DNA of 64,000 nucleotides from contig WFMF01000031.1 in assembly GCA_011033025.1 (NCBI GenBank), positions 496,001 to 560,000 on the forward strand, read 5' to 3'. The notes under the pieces were generated by a model, which was not told the DNA's origin, ran no database searches, and worked only from the letters and a program-made list of their open reading frames with translations. The position numbers and the translations under genes were made by a program. This DNA comes from Beroe forskalii (Eukaryota; Ctenophora; Nuda; Beroida; Beroidae). Each line of letters opens with the position of its first letter. Positions within the stretch are counted from its first letter, which is position 1. This document shows positions 9,434 to 21,550 of the stretch, in pieces.

Positions 9434-10738
9434 GTGAGAACTTCCACTAAGTTTCTAGGAATCACCCTAGACTCAAAGCTGACGTGGAACAATCACATCG
9501 AAACTGTGTGCAAGAAGGCCAAATCTATCTTAATGCAGTGCAGGAAAGCGGTTGGTCCCACCTGGGGCCTGAAACTGATCACCATGTGCTGGATTTACGA
9601 GGTAATGGTTCGACCAATACTCACGTATGGTTCAACGATATGGATTGCTGGCACACAAAAAACGCACAACCAGCAGCTGCTAAAGGGAGTTCAGAGGTTG
9701 GCAAGCGTACTTATTACGGGAGCCTTACTTTCGACCCCAACTACAGCACTGGATGTCGTCACGGGGATTATCCCAATCACGCTGTGGACTAGGGAGGTCG
9801 CTGCTAAGGAAACCATGCGTCTGAAGTGCCAAGGTCATTGGTGCTTCCCACCGCCTGGAAAGCCTTCAGCGCGCATCACCAGCCACATCAGTGAGAATGA
9901 GAAGTTTATCAGGGCCCTGCCCAAGGATTTAACTTCCCAAGAACAAGATCCGATGAAACCGATTCTCAGTATAAACCAACGGTTCACTGTGCTGGTCCCG
10001 TCTTGGAAGGAGTACAAGGAGCCGAAGGGTGAGGACTTTGATGTCGTGTGCTATACGGACGGTTCTAAAATCAACGACCACACGGGAGCAGGAGTAGTGA
10101 TCAAAGGTGGACCATCCTGGAGCCACTTGGACCACTGCGAATCCTTCCATCTTGGGCTACACAGTACGGTGTTCCAAGCAGAAGTCTTTGCTGTTGCTAA
10201 AACGGCGGAGATACTGCAGGAACATGCACTGAGCAACACCAAAATCTTGATAAATTGTGATAGCAAATCGGCTATTCAGGCGATAAATGCTACGATTATC
10301 AAGAACAAAGTGCCACTTCGGGCATCAAACTCCCTCAACTCACTTGGAAACACCAACAAGGTCACACTTAGTTGGATTCCAGCTCACAGTGGGTACGAGG
10401 GGAACGAGCTGGCCGACCAGACAGCGAAAGCTGGGGCGACCAACTCAAACGACAGCGCATCCAGGGTCTTACTCCCCATACCGCGTGGGGTATGTTTCGC
10501 TGCAATGAGGAGGAAGACCAAAGAGGACTGGATAAGCTCCTACAAAGCTGATCCTCCCAGAATGTTCAACATGATGTGGAGGGACAAATTTGCAAAGGAG
10601 CTATCCAGTATGGGTAGGAAGGATCTGAGAGTGGCTACTCAACTCCTGACAGGCCACACAGTCCTAAACTACCACCCCAAGAAACTGAATCCCGCTGTCC
10701 CTGCAGGCCGCAACCTGTCCTCTCTGCGAAAGCGAAGA
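9434..10738 (+). pseudogene. I-like LINE RT tail and RNase H domain
   Basis: The reading is continuous for about 435 codons. It begins KFLGITLDSKLTWNNHI, with the RT thumb region to about residue 190. RNase H follows with its acidic residues in context: CYTDGSK, QAEVFAVA, NCDSKSAIQAI, and the WIPAHSGYEGNELADQTAK block carrying His and the last Asp. The C-terminal CPLC-type knuckle is present in the DNA near 10710 but in a shifted frame. The element stops at a G-run at 10743 with no 3' tail. Confidence 0.92.
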
Positions 10739-10742
10739 TGAA

Positions 10743-10880
10743 ACGGGGGGGGGGGGGTGGGCAAACTTTGGCAAACGCTTCCACTTTTTTTTCAGTTTGC
10801 CAAAAAAAGTGTTTGCCAAAGTTTGCCATAGTTTGCCAAAGTTTGCCAAAATTTGCCAAAGTTTGCCAAAAATACCCCAA
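10743..10880. repeat. G-run followed by degenerate GTTTGCCAAA array
   Basis: A run of G interrupts the LINE coding sequence and leads into about a dozen imperfect copies of GCAAACTTTG / GTTTGCCAAA in both orientations. The G-run start plus short-word body resembles the TIR element at 28901-29477, but no matching C-run end or target duplication was found, so the right boundary is uncertain. Confidence 0.6.
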
Positions 10881-10889
10881 AAATTTTGT

Positions 10890-11215
10890 TATTTCTGATT
10901 TCTTGTCCACAGTGCATGCAGGACGTGTGCATAATGATTTGAGTGAGCTGAATCGATTTCCAATGCTTAATTTTCATTCAGACCTTCCCCTTCAAGGCTT
11001 TACTGGTTTCACGTCTGGACATTCCCTCTGCAAGCCTCGCTTTGTTTACAAAAAGGTATTCTAAAGGACCCTGGTTAGAATTTTTGAGAACCTTTTGGTT
11101 CAAGAAAAGACATGTTTATAATTATCAAGAATGGATCCATGTGTCTACTATCTACTACAGTACATCCGATAATGTGTCTTTGGCAAAATTGTACCACAGG
11201 AATATGACCAAAATT
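10890..11215. other. Spacer without recognisable feature
   Basis: This is AT-rich unique sequence between the GTTTGCC array and the GGAGGCT repeats. No gene or repeat unit was recognised. Confidence 0.5.
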
Positions 11216-13168
11216 AGCATCCATGGAGGCTGAATGGAGGCTAATTTCAAAAATAAGCCTCTGCAACCATTAGCCTCCATGGACATGGAGGCTAATGATT
11301 GCAATAGGCAGGCTAATTTTCGAAAAATCGCCTCCACTGTGGAGGCTAATTAGCCTCCACTAGCCTCCATAAGCCTCCACTCAGCCTCCATGGAGGTGAA
11401 ATTTTGGTTTATCCTCCACTGAAGCTTTTTTAGCCTTGGACACAGAAACTGAATCATAACATTTTCGTATAAACTAAAGCTTTAATATGGAGGCTAATGG
11501 AGGCTATTTGGAGGCTTAGCGTCCATAAAACAAAATTTCGTGCTGAAGCTGGTAAAATGCGCACTAATTTCTTAATTTTAAAAGCAGTTTATAGATTCAA
11601 ACTTTCAGACAGCTCCAACTATCCTCCACTCAGCTTCCACTAGGTTCCACTCAGCCTCCACTAGCATCTGCTCAGCCTCCACTAGGCTCCACTCAGCCTC
11701 CACTAGGCTCCACACAGCCTCCACTAGGCTCCACTCAGCTTCCCCTAGACTCCACTCAGCCTCCACTAGGCTCCACTCAGCCTCCACTAGGCTCCACTCA
11801 GCCTCCACTAGGCTCCACTCAGCCTCCACTAGGCTCCACACAGCCTCCACTAGGCTCCATTCAGCCTCCACTCAGCCTCCACTGGACCACTAGGCTCCAC
11901 ACAGCCTCCACTCGGCACCACTCAGCCTCAAATAGTCTCCACTAGGCTCCATTCTCCCTCCACTAGGATCCAATTAGCCTCCACTAATCTCCACTGACCA
12001 CTAGCCTCCACTCAGCCTCCATTAGGCTCCACACAGCCACCATTAGGCTCCATATAGCCTCTTCTAGGTGACACCCAGCCTCCAGTAGACTCCACTCAGC
12101 CTCCACTAGCCTCCACTCAGCCTCAACTAGGCACCACTCAGCCTCCACTAGCCTCCACTCAGCCTCCACTAGGCTCCACTCAGCCTCCACTAGACTCCAC
12201 TCAGCCTCCACCACGCTCCAAACAGCATCCACTAGGCTCCACACAGCCTCCACTAGGCTCCACTCAGCCTCCACTAGTCCACTAGGCTCCACTCAGCCTC
12301 CACTAGGCTCCACACAGCCTCCACTAGGCTCCATTCAGCCTCCACTAGGCTCCACTCAGCCTCCAATGGACCACAAGGCTCCACACAGCCTCCACTGACC
12401 ACTAGCCTCCACTCAGCCTCCATTAGGCTCCACACAGCCACCATTAGGCTCCATATAGCCTCTTCTAGGCGACACCCAGCCTCCACTAGGCTCCACTCAG
12501 CCTCCACCACGCTCCAAACAGCCTCCACTCGGCTCCACTCTGCGTTCTCTCAGTCTAGTCCCCACTCAGTCTCTACTTGGCTAATTGGCTCCATTCAGCC
12601 TCCACTAGGCAACAATAGCCTCCACTAGGCTCCACCCAGCCTCCACTAGGCTCCACTCAGCTTCCACTAGGCTGCACTCAGCTTCCACTAGACTCCACTC
12701 AGCCTCCAATGACCACTAGCTTCCACTCAGCCTCCATTAGGCTCCAAAAAGCCACCATTAGGCTCCATATAGCCTCTTCTAGGCGACACCCAGCCTCCAC
12801 CAGGCTCCACTCAGCCTCCACCACGCTCCAAACAGCCTCCACTCGGCTCCACTCAGTCTCCAGTAGGCTCCAATCAGTCTCCACTAGGCTCCACCCAGCC
12901 TCCATTAGGTTCTATTCAGCATTCAGCCTCAACTAGGCTCCAATCGGCCTTCACTCAGCTCCACTCAGCGTTCTTTTAGCTTCCACTAGTCCCCACTCAT
13001 GGTCTCTACTTGGCTCCATTCAGCCTCCACTATGCAACAATAGCCTCCACTAGGCTCCAGTCTCCACACAGCCTCCACTAGGCGTCACACAGCCTCCACT
13101 AGGCTCCACCCAACCTCCACTAGGCTCCACTCAGCCTCCACTAGGCTCCATTCAGTATCCACCAGGCA
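11216..13168. repeat. GCCTCCACT / AGTGGAGGC minisatellite
   Basis: The left part (11216-11520) has scattered GGAGGCTAAT words in both orientations. From about 11612 a dense array of about 21-bp units runs on, of the form AGGCTCCACTCAGCCTCCACT, with degenerate longer-order repeats (for example the ATATAGCCTCTTCTAGGCGACACC variant near 12040, 12452 and 12767). Open frames on the minus strand (MEAVWSLVEAEWSLVEA type) are produced by the repeat phase and are not genes. Confidence 0.95.
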
Positions 13169-13327
13169 AATAATATTCTCAACAACGTTATGTCGGGTTA
13201 TGTTGCAGGAATCCATGGAAACTGGTCAGTGGTCCTTGTGGGGCCTTACTATTGATTTTAGGCTGCTGGAACAGCGTGGATGCTTCGGTTTTAAAGGCTT
13301 CAACTGTTTGATCGGACTACTTAGTAC

Positions 13328-13938
13328 TTAACACGCGTTTTATATCATGTGTTTGTTATGACACACTGTAATTATAAATACCAATTTAAATACACATCTA
13401 TGCGACCTTTGCTTTTGCGTTACAAAATGTGCATATCTCCGAGGTTTTTGAGCAAACTTGATGAAACTTTCAGGGATATTTAGAGCTCGATGAAAGCAAC
13501 ATCTCAGTGAAGTTTAGATTCATTTTGAGCCCCAGAAGCGGAGTTATGACCGAAAAGCCACTTATTAAGCGGTAACTTGAAAAACGAAACACCAGTTTAT
13601 TTGTCATAACTCAATTTGTGGAGGTCAAAAATGTTAGCTTCTCAGGATTATATTGGTCATATCTTGCCCGTAATATCCTGAAAATTTGATCAAATTGCTC
13701 AAAAACGACTGAGTTATGCACTTTTTATTTTGTGTAAACAAGCATTTTTTTATTATTACCATATAAGGTAATGTGTGCTTGTTGTGTACAGGGTGTGTCT
13801 TGTGTACACCGTTCGACTACTATAGTACTTTAGAGGCTCAAACTCACCGCAGAAATATGATTTAGAGCACTTTGGCTCAGCTTCGCTTCGCCTCACCTCT
13901 TTATTTAAATGTCTCCAACTTCGCTGTCGACACTTTAT
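13328..13938 (-). repeat. Dispersed repeat X, copy 1
   Basis: This is the reverse complement of much of the 774-bp unit found twice at 33.0-34.3 kb. It shares ACACGCGTTTTATATCATGTG, GCGTTACAAAATGTGCATAT, CTCGGAGGTTTTTGAGCAAA (approximate) and GCCTCTAAAGTACTATAGTA. It has no coding potential. Its ends are not clearly defined here. Confidence 0.85.
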
Positions 13939-13957
13939 GCTGGTACTATTGAAATAG

Positions 13958-14090
13958 CAGTCCCGGCCCTTCGGGCCGAGACTGCTGGCCAGTTACCGGC
14001 CCTTCGGGCCGAGGGCACGGGCAGATGCCCTCGGTCGGAGGGAATTTTCCGGCTGCGGGCGCTAGCCAGCGCCCTGATATGGTCGTAACC
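13958..14090. repeat. GC-rich hairpin cluster
   Basis: Repeated self-complementary words occur here: CGGCCCTTCGGGCCGAG twice, and GCGCTAGCCAGCGC. The base composition contrasts sharply with the surrounding AT-rich DNA. It could be a small foldback insertion. Confidence 0.6.
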
Positions 14091-14280
14091 CTATTTAACA
14101 AGAACACCGATTTTGGCAATTCAAGTTGTATAACTCTGCCATTTTTAATCAATCGATCTGAAATTTTGACAGTTGCACCTTGACCTCTAAACATGCGATG
14201 TTCAAATTTTGGTGCAATTTCACACCGGAACTTACTCAAATTTTAACGTGAAATATGGCCAATCCATGAAAACATATAGT

Positions 14281-14536
14281 TGGGGCTGGCAAGCAAGTTA
14301 ACAAAACTCACTTGATGTCCGGAAGCCTGCTTGGATCGCCGTTCAATGCTCGCTGCTCAGCTGCCCGGTCCCGCTGCTCGGGGCCTTCGGCCTCGCACTG
14401 TTAGGTCCGTTCATGCTCGACCCCTCGGACCTGTCCTCGCTACTCAGCCTTCGGCCCTCGCACTGTTGGGACCGCCGTTCAATGCTGGCCCTTCTGGGCC
14501 CCTCGGGCCTGCAAGCCAGGGGCTTGCCAGCCCCCT
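14281..14536. repeat. GC-rich foldback with GGGGCTGGCAAGC arms
   Basis: GGGGCTGGCAAGC near 14283 is matched by GCTTGCCAGCCCC near 14522. The interior is rich in GGCCTTCGGCC-type words and in near-repeats of GCCGTTCAATGCT. No target duplication was identified. Confidence 0.6.
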
Positions 14537-14589
14537 GATGAGAATAATGGAGGGGAGAATTCAGCATGGGGAGTGCCAGGACTCGTAAG

Positions 14590-15480
14590 TGCACTTTAAT
14601 TTGACAGTTCGTGTGACAGTGTGCAATGCATCCAATGCACTACTTGGGCATTGAAAGTTGAGGAGAATTGAAGTTCTTATGTGTATTAATGATGAATTCA
14701 GAAGGAGATTGTTGAAAGAATGGAGTTTAAAGAAGGAAAGAATCTAAAGGAGTGTGGAAACAAAAGGGGGAAAGAACAATGAAAAGTGAGGGAACACACT
14801 GAATGACTCACGTAATTATAATATTCCTTTCACGGTCATGTCACAATTTTGTACATCACTGAGAACCTTCTTTCTACTTTGTCATTTTATGACATACCGT
14901 CATATGCAACCTTATAACACACGACTCATTTTCACTGAGTAATATCGAACTGACACTGACAAAAATTGTTTAACTAGGCGTAACTCATTAGAAAATTAAT
15001 TGGCCACTTCTGCTCACTACTGCTTTTCCTCTGATGTTTATGAACAAACTATCCACAATTTGATGAAGCCTTTCCCAAATTTTCCTGACAATTAGTTAAA
15101 TGATTTTCCCTGAGATTTTGTAATTTGTAACAAAAAGACAGAATAACAACCTTGAGAACTCAAATCATAGCTCCATCCTTGGTCTAAACCCCCTGAAACC
15201 TGAATTTTTCCACTCCCCCCCCCCCCCTTGAACACTTGTCCCTGAATTTTGAAAATCCTCCAATCCACCCCCTCCCTTAGGCTAATTCACCCCATACGTT
15301 GAGCCACTCCGACTAAATTTATGAAAAATAGATTGCAAAAGAATCACCCCAAAACCAGAACTAAATGACAGGAAGTTAAGTACCTAAAAGGCACATATAC
15401 ATTATTTCTAATTGCTAATAAAATTTAAATCAAAGTTTGAACTTTGATTGATCCAAATATTTGGTACGAATTTAAAAATT
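14590..15480. other. Spacer, nothing recognised
   Basis: No gene or repeat was recognised. A poly-C stretch lies near 15214-15227. Confidence 0.5.
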
Positions 15481-15481
15481 T

Positions 15482-15514
15482 TGTCCCCGTGTATGCTTTC
15501 AGCATACACGGGGA
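15482..15514. repeat. Perfect short hairpin
   Basis: TCCCCGTGTATGCT and AGCATACACGGGGA form a 14-bp stem with a three-base loop (TTC). There is no T-run or gene nearby to suggest a function. Confidence 0.7.
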
Positions 15515-15639
15515 ATAGCATAAATTGTTGAAAATCAACAGATAAATAGCCGTGGTAAGCAGGTTTACCAAGAAATTACAAAGATAGTCTAAGTTCGAGA
15601 GTTGGAGTCTGGGGGCACAGCCCCCGGAGGCCAAAGAGG

Positions 15640-18340
15640 TATGAGAGAAAAATTATTCGCCAAAAAACGATATTTGTATCGAATTTTGACACTTGAAGTG
15701 TCTGATGCCACTCCCCCTTTTGTTTTAATCGCCCCAAATAATTGAAATTGGATCCAACTCCCGGCCTTCCGTTTCAGTTTCCAGTCTTGAGCTCCTATTT
15801 TCTGGGGACAGAGGTATTGCATGGCTCGAACACGAATTATACAGCAAACAAACAGAAGTGCAATTTTAATCAGATTTTAAAGATACAAATTATACTGTGT
15901 GACCGGGTAGCACACTACAGAAACAACTTAACTCATACTCTCATCAGCTCAGTTGTGAAACATTAGAATATATGGGGCGTGGCTGAAGCTGAAAAAGTTT
16001 CAGTCGCATAATATTGATTCATTCTTTCATTGTAGAGCAGCAAAAAATAGTAATACAGACAATCGAAGATTGATTTGAGAAGCAATTCATCGCTTGCACC
16101 AAGCGTGTTGTGCTAAATAATTTTCTGAGGCTTTGGACAGAAATCATTCTAGAAAAAATATTAAACAACCGTCCTGAGACTATTGCATACTGATGAGAAT
16201 TGAGAATGGGCAAAAGAGCGTTCATATTTTTACAACACCTGACATTCCAATAGAGAGTTCAAAAATCACACCTACGACCTTCATATATACAACCTACATT
16301 CCAATAACTTCAAAAACAGCTCCAACGAATACTTAACAAAGTGGGGCAAGGGCGTGTTCCTAAACCCTTAAACGTCTGCTACGCATGGGCTTCTATGGTA
16401 CGTTACTCGATATACAAAAGATGGTGGTATTGGTGACAAAAGCCGCTTTACTAATGGGTCCATTGTGAAGTAACGGCATTATTGCTTATTGAAGTACTGA
16501 CCGCAGGTAAACGTGACCCGGCCTTAAAAAGCAGGATTCTTTGGATCGCGAACACGTCTGAGGAGAAGAAATAAAACTGTCTTTCTAATAAAGAGTCTTG
16601 TTGAAAAGTAGTTACTTCTCAGTATACCGTAACAAGCAGTGGATCACGCTTGGAGACCGTCCAGGGCGTGTCACAAGACAAAAAGAGGCTCAGAAATAAT
16701 TAGCTAATTTACAAGCAACAACTAACAAATGTCTGGCATTTAATGTCCGGAAGTTGTATGGACACTATAGTCCTTGCTACTCCTCTCGCAGCTCAGTTTA
16801 GACGTGAAAGTACTGGGAACTAATTAGCAGTTTAAAGAATGTCGGTAACTATCGTGATGCTAAATTCTAAAAAACAGTAAAAACAAACTATAAAAAGTTA
16901 TAAATGAAGATAGAAAAAGAGGAGCCTTAATATATGGGAAAATTCACTTCACCACTTCAGTTGCAAGATTTATGTGAACTTCGATATATAATGAATTCTA
17001 AAACGGTTTTAAAAATGGTTATATCAAAGATTTGATTGACTGGTTTCTCCATCAAGGTTGCAAATGCTAACAGTTACAGAGTAACAGCCTCGGCTATGCA
17101 AGTCCTCAGACCCCTAGTAGACGCAGGGTCTACAATATTAACCAAGCCTTATAACAGAGTTTGGAATGACTTGGGCCTCGTTATATTTTCCTAGTTAAGG
17201 AAGGATCTCGCCATTAGTTTAGTCATTAGGTTTATAGATCTGTTGCCTATGTACCATTAGCCTAACACACTCCGTCACTCCACATTTAACTTTGTTCTGG
17301 AAATGATAACCCACGTGTGTGGCGTGTACGTGTGCACATGTATCCATCTGTGAAGGGATTGATAAGGACGTGCGCGCAATCTAATTTTCATAGAATTTCT
17401 GTCGAAAGTTAGGTATTTCTACGCGTTTTTATCGATATATGAACACAATATATGAACACAATATATTAAAGGAAATGTTTCCTATTGATCCCAGCCCATC
17501 ATGTTATGAGTTTAGGTCTATAAGATGATGATACCTCCCCGTTTGGAGAACTGGAGAAGGAATGGAACTCAGTGAACAGTGTACAGTGTACGGTGAACAG
17601 CGTACACTGTACAGTGCACGGTGTTTAGTAAATGGTGCACAGCAGAAGCCCAGACTTATCACAACCATAAAATTTCATTGCTAAATCTAAACACAAGCCA
17701 AGTAACCGAGCCTCCTGCCTCATTTTTGCACACTTTTTGGCACACCCGTTATGAGGATTACCGCAAACCCTCCGAACACAGAGATACAGACCACATTGCT
17801 CATGAAGCTCATCTTCATATCCAAGTGCATTATCCCAGTATCTCCCAATAGGTCCTCGTGGCAATTAATTTCGCCATGTAAAGCTGGAGGTAGCAGTACA
17901 TCCTGGTGGAGTGCGTGAAATTTGCCGGCAGCTCTTTCGGATGATATGCTTAAGAAATTGGTGTTTTCCGAGCGGAGTGAACTTAAATTAATTTTGTGGT
18001 CGAACTTACAGAACAGCGTGAAGGTATATCTAGCTTGAAGTATGGCGTTAGGGACGGGACTTCAGTCCGCCTTGGATCCGATCAGCTCCGTATAGAGTTC
18101 CAACGAGATTTGTTCCGGTAGACTTCGGATATCTGCGGAGAAGCTTACAGTGGACTTCCCCAATCCGATAGGACTCCTCTCGGAGTCGAATTTGCCGCGA
18201 ATTACAGAACTATAATATAGTCAGGCAGTGGACGTTGAATATTTCGCAGCGGAGTTCCAATTTGCATCGGAGCCCGCTCGGGGAATTCCAACCGTACTCA
18301 ATCTGCAACCCCCAACGACTCGAACTCCGACTCTAACAAT
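15640..18340. other. Long spacer, nothing recognised
   Basis: No supported gene, RNA or mobile element was found. Small local repeats of GTGTACAGTGTACGG occur near 17577-17620. Short open frames here match no family I know and lack coherent splice signals. Confidence 0.45.
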
Positions 18341-18346
18341 ACATTT

Positions 18347-19371
18347 ACAATACAATACAATACAATACAATACAATACAATACAATACAATACAATACAA
18401 TACTCAATACAATACATACAATGCAATACTGTAACATGCAAATACAAACTCAATGCCATACAATACAATACATTACAATACAATGCAATACATACAATAC
18501 AATACAATACAATATTACAATACAATACAATACAATACAATACAATACAATACAATACAATACAATACAATACAATACAATATACAATACAATACAATAC
18601 AATGCAATACAATACAATACAATACAATACAATACAATACAATACAATACAATACAATGACCTATTACAATACAATAATACAATACAATACAATACAATA
18701 CAATACAATACAATACAATACAATACAATACAATACAATACAATACAATACAAATACAATACAATACAATACAATACAATACAATACAATACAACACAAT
18801 ACACAACAATACAATACAATACAATACAATACAATACAATACAATACAATACAATACAATACAATACAATACAATACAATACAATACAATACAATACAAT
18901 ACAATACAATACAATACAATACAATGCTATTACAATACAATACAATACAATACAATACAATACAATACAATACAATACAATACAATACAATATACAATAC
19001 AATACAATACAATACAATACAATACAATACAATACACAATACAATACAATACAATACAATACAATACAATACAATACAATACAATACAATACAATACAAT
19101 ACAATACAATACAATACAATACAATACAATACAATACAATACAATACAATACAATACAATACAATACAATACAATACAATACAATACAATACAATACAAT
19201 ACAATACAATACAATACAATACAATACAATACAATACAATACAATACAATACAATACAATACAATACAATACAATACAATACAATACAATACAATACAAT
19301 ACAATACAATACAATACAATACAATACAATACAATACAATACAATACAATACAATACAATACAATACAATA
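18347..19371. repeat. (ACAAT)n pentanucleotide array, about 1.0 kb
   Basis: There are roughly 200 copies of ACAAT, imperfect in the first 300 bases (with insertions such as TATTACAA and GCAAT) and near-perfect from about 19020 to the right end. All long open frames on both strands (QYNTIQYN, YCIVLYCI) are artefacts of the 15-base frame repeat. Confidence 0.99.
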
Positions 19372-20040
19372 TCTGAGTATCTGGAGTATCTGGAAACACC
19401 ACGTACTAAGATATCCAGTTCAAGGTTCTCCTGAGACGATGAGTGCCTGAGTGATGATGTAACGCATGAACGACAGCGGGCAGGACGCCTGACTCACTGT
19501 GACTGAAGTCGATGAGCAGGGGCATCTTTGGACATCGGGGGGTCGAATCCTGACGTCGTCGACACGCGACAGCAACTTAAATCGACGGAACCTGAGAGTG
19601 AGCCATAATTTCGTACGAAGCCTCACGCTTTACTTTTAGCTACTATGGGAAATCAATAGCGTCAACCTTCAAGTTCAAGCCCTTGGTCAAGGACTGACTC
19701 AGTTTCCGAATTTCGATTAGGTATCCCGAATTGATTTTAGGAAACAAGACATTCAATTTCAAGAACAATGGATGATGGAGCAACTCTTGGCACTTCTTTT
19801 GTTCTGTGGCATTGTTGAGGGAGTTTAATACTTTTTAATATTAATTCTTAAAATTAATAGGCAAGCTAACAAACCGCAGTTTCTCTACTAAATACTACAT
19901 ACTACATACTACATTACTATTGGAAGTGGTTATCGTAAATGCTGTGCATTTGATATTAAGAAATAGAATAAGACAGCGCTTGCCGCGCACGTCACCCCTT
20001 ATTGCCATTTCGACATGCATACACATTTTTGTCAGGCGTT
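19372..20040. other. Spacer, nothing recognised
   Basis: No recognised gene or repeat apart from a small ACTACATACT repetition near 19890-19915. Confidence 0.45.
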
Positions 20041-20080
20041 GCCTGACCCCTTCCTTAGACCCCAACTACTAGTAGTAGTT

Positions 20081-20275
20081 AGGACATGTTCCGTGGTACG
20101 TACCGCGACACGTACCGCGGTATGTGCCGCGGTACGTACCGCGGAACATGTCCTAACTAGTCGGCACATACCGCGGTACGTACCGCGGTATGTGCCGATT
20201 AGTTAGAACATGTTCCGTGGTACATGCCCCGGAACATATCCTAACTAGTCGGTACATACCGCGGTACGTACCGCC
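20081..20275. repeat. Nested CpG-rich palindromes (CCGCGGTACGTACCGCGG type)
   Basis: At 20081-20154 an AGGACATGTTCCG...CGGAACATGTCCT near-perfect palindrome encloses repeated GGTACGTACC and CCGCGG words. At 20153-20206 CTAACTAGTCGGCACATACC pairs with GGTATGTGCCGATTAGTTAG. A third partial copy runs to 20275. It contains no coding sequence. Confidence 0.9.
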
Positions 20276-20339
20276 TCTGCGCGCGTATTTATTCCCAAAT
20301 TTCTTGTGGTAAAGAGGTGAAGCTTACAAAAAACAAATA

Positions 20340-20764
20340 CCTTATCGGACATAATTATCACGGACTTTAAGTTTCACGGACCTAAGATTTCACGGACATT
20401 AATATTCACGCTCGATCCAGCCATTTCAAATTTCAACAAAAATTCGAAAATATCGGCTCGATTTTTCCACGATTTGAATACTTGAATTGAAGATTTTTTT
20501 CAATATTTTTCGCTCATTGATATGTAAAATTTCCATATTGCATGAAAAAAAAATTATTTCCTTTAAAATTAAAGAGATGAAGACAGAAATGTTGCTTCTC
20601 TACCCTAGAAATTTTAAGAGGAAATACCGGACTTTAATAATAATTTTCACGGACCTGAAAATCACGGACATTAGTATCACGGACAAAATTTTCATCGGAC
20701 ATTAATATTCACGCTGAGGTGCTCAGCGTGAATGTAATGTCCGTGATAATTATGTCCGATAAGG
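20340..20764. mobile_element. TA-flanked palindromic MITE
   Basis: The left end CCTTATCGGACATAATTATC and right end GATAATTATGTCCGATAAGG form long inverted termini, extending through CACGGAC. TA dinucleotides flank both ends (20338-20339 and 20765-20766), consistent with a Tc1/mariner-type target duplication. The body repeats TTTCACGGAC words and ends with a small ATTCACGCTGA/TCAGCGTGAAT hairpin. It has no transposase. A truncated relative lies at 46262-46470. Confidence 0.9.
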
Positions 20765-21104
20765 TATCGATGATCAAGGCAATTCAAACATATCACTATG
20801 TATTTTTAAACATCAATCTTATCTAGTCAAAGCGACCAGAGTAAAACTCCGTTATCCAGAATCAAAGGCTAACAGATAACAGATTCAAGGCAATAAGAGT
20901 CACCAGTATAACTATAAGGCAAGCTGAGTCAAGGCACTGAACCAGTGTCATAGAAAAAAGAGTCAGAGCAAACAACAGATCGCATAGCAGCATCTACTTC
21001 TAGGAAATGACGTCTACAGGTAGAATGGGTGTTGAACCCTGCTTGGTCCTTGTCACGTGATCTATAGACCTGGCATGCAAAGAGCGAACCAGACACTTGT
21101 CTGA

Positions 21105-21300
21105 TGTCGTCAGACCTTGTCTGACGTCGTCAGACCCATTATTTAAAATTTATTTCAACGCGCGAGGGGGTCAGGCTAGGCACCGCCTGACACCCAATCA
21201 GCCCTTGCTAAACACGTATATCCCTGTCTGCGTTGCGCGGCGCGCTTCCCCAGGGAAGCGCCGCGCGCGTACACACACCTATGCGGGCTTAGGAAAATCA
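21105..21300. repeat. CpG-rich foldback relative, single arm
   Basis: GTCTGACGTCGTCAGAC hairpin words occur near 21105-21140. They are followed by GTCAGGCTAGGCACCGCCTG and then one arm of the foldback found complete at 21551-21771 (TTGCTAAACACGTATATCCC through ATGCGGGCTTAGGAAAAT). A GCGCTTCCCCAGGGAAGCGC hairpin lies inside the arm. Confidence 0.7.
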
Positions 21301-21550
21301 GCCCCAACAGACAGTCTCAATCTGTCCACCCTTGCATGCTAGGCATGTGTGTCACGTGACCAGCACCCAGCAGGGGTCAACACCCATCCTATCTGTAGAC
21401 ACCATTTCCTCCATGCCTCTATGCGATCCGCGTCCGTTGTTTGCGCTGACTCTCTTTGACAGTGACACTGCTTGCCAGCTTGACTCAGGTTGCCTTTGGT
21501 ATGGTATAGTCATTCTGAAATGCGCGGCGCAGAATTGTCAGACGATGTCT

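Larger units (their letters stand above)
5685..10743 (+). mobile_element. Decayed I-like LINE (endonuclease, RT, RNase H), interrupted by a hAT MITE
   Basis: Coding matter occupies 5685-7831 and 9287-10743, separated by the hAT insertion. The endonuclease starts within FVQINLNKQRQA and runs through GTDSNAHN and the SSDHRFI block near 6360. The RT has NPKSFRTITLSPVILK, FLDIEGAFDNV, CPQGG and GFADDIS near 7743. The RT tail and an RNase H domain follow. RNase H downstream of RT places it in the I superclade; R1 elements usually lack it. Frame breaks occur near 6540-6590, 6860, 7655, around 9300-9430 and near 10715, so it is dead. The ORF1 region is missing and may lie left of the CR1-like insertion, beyond the window. 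Confidence 0.88.

Noticed and set aside
11605-12936. Minus-strand frames rich in EAEWSLVEA repeats
   Set aside because: They follow the 21-bp minisatellite phase and have no other coding sign.
18298-19450. Long open frames on both strands over the ACAAT array
   Set aside because: They are products of a pentamer repeat with no stop in any phase, not genes.
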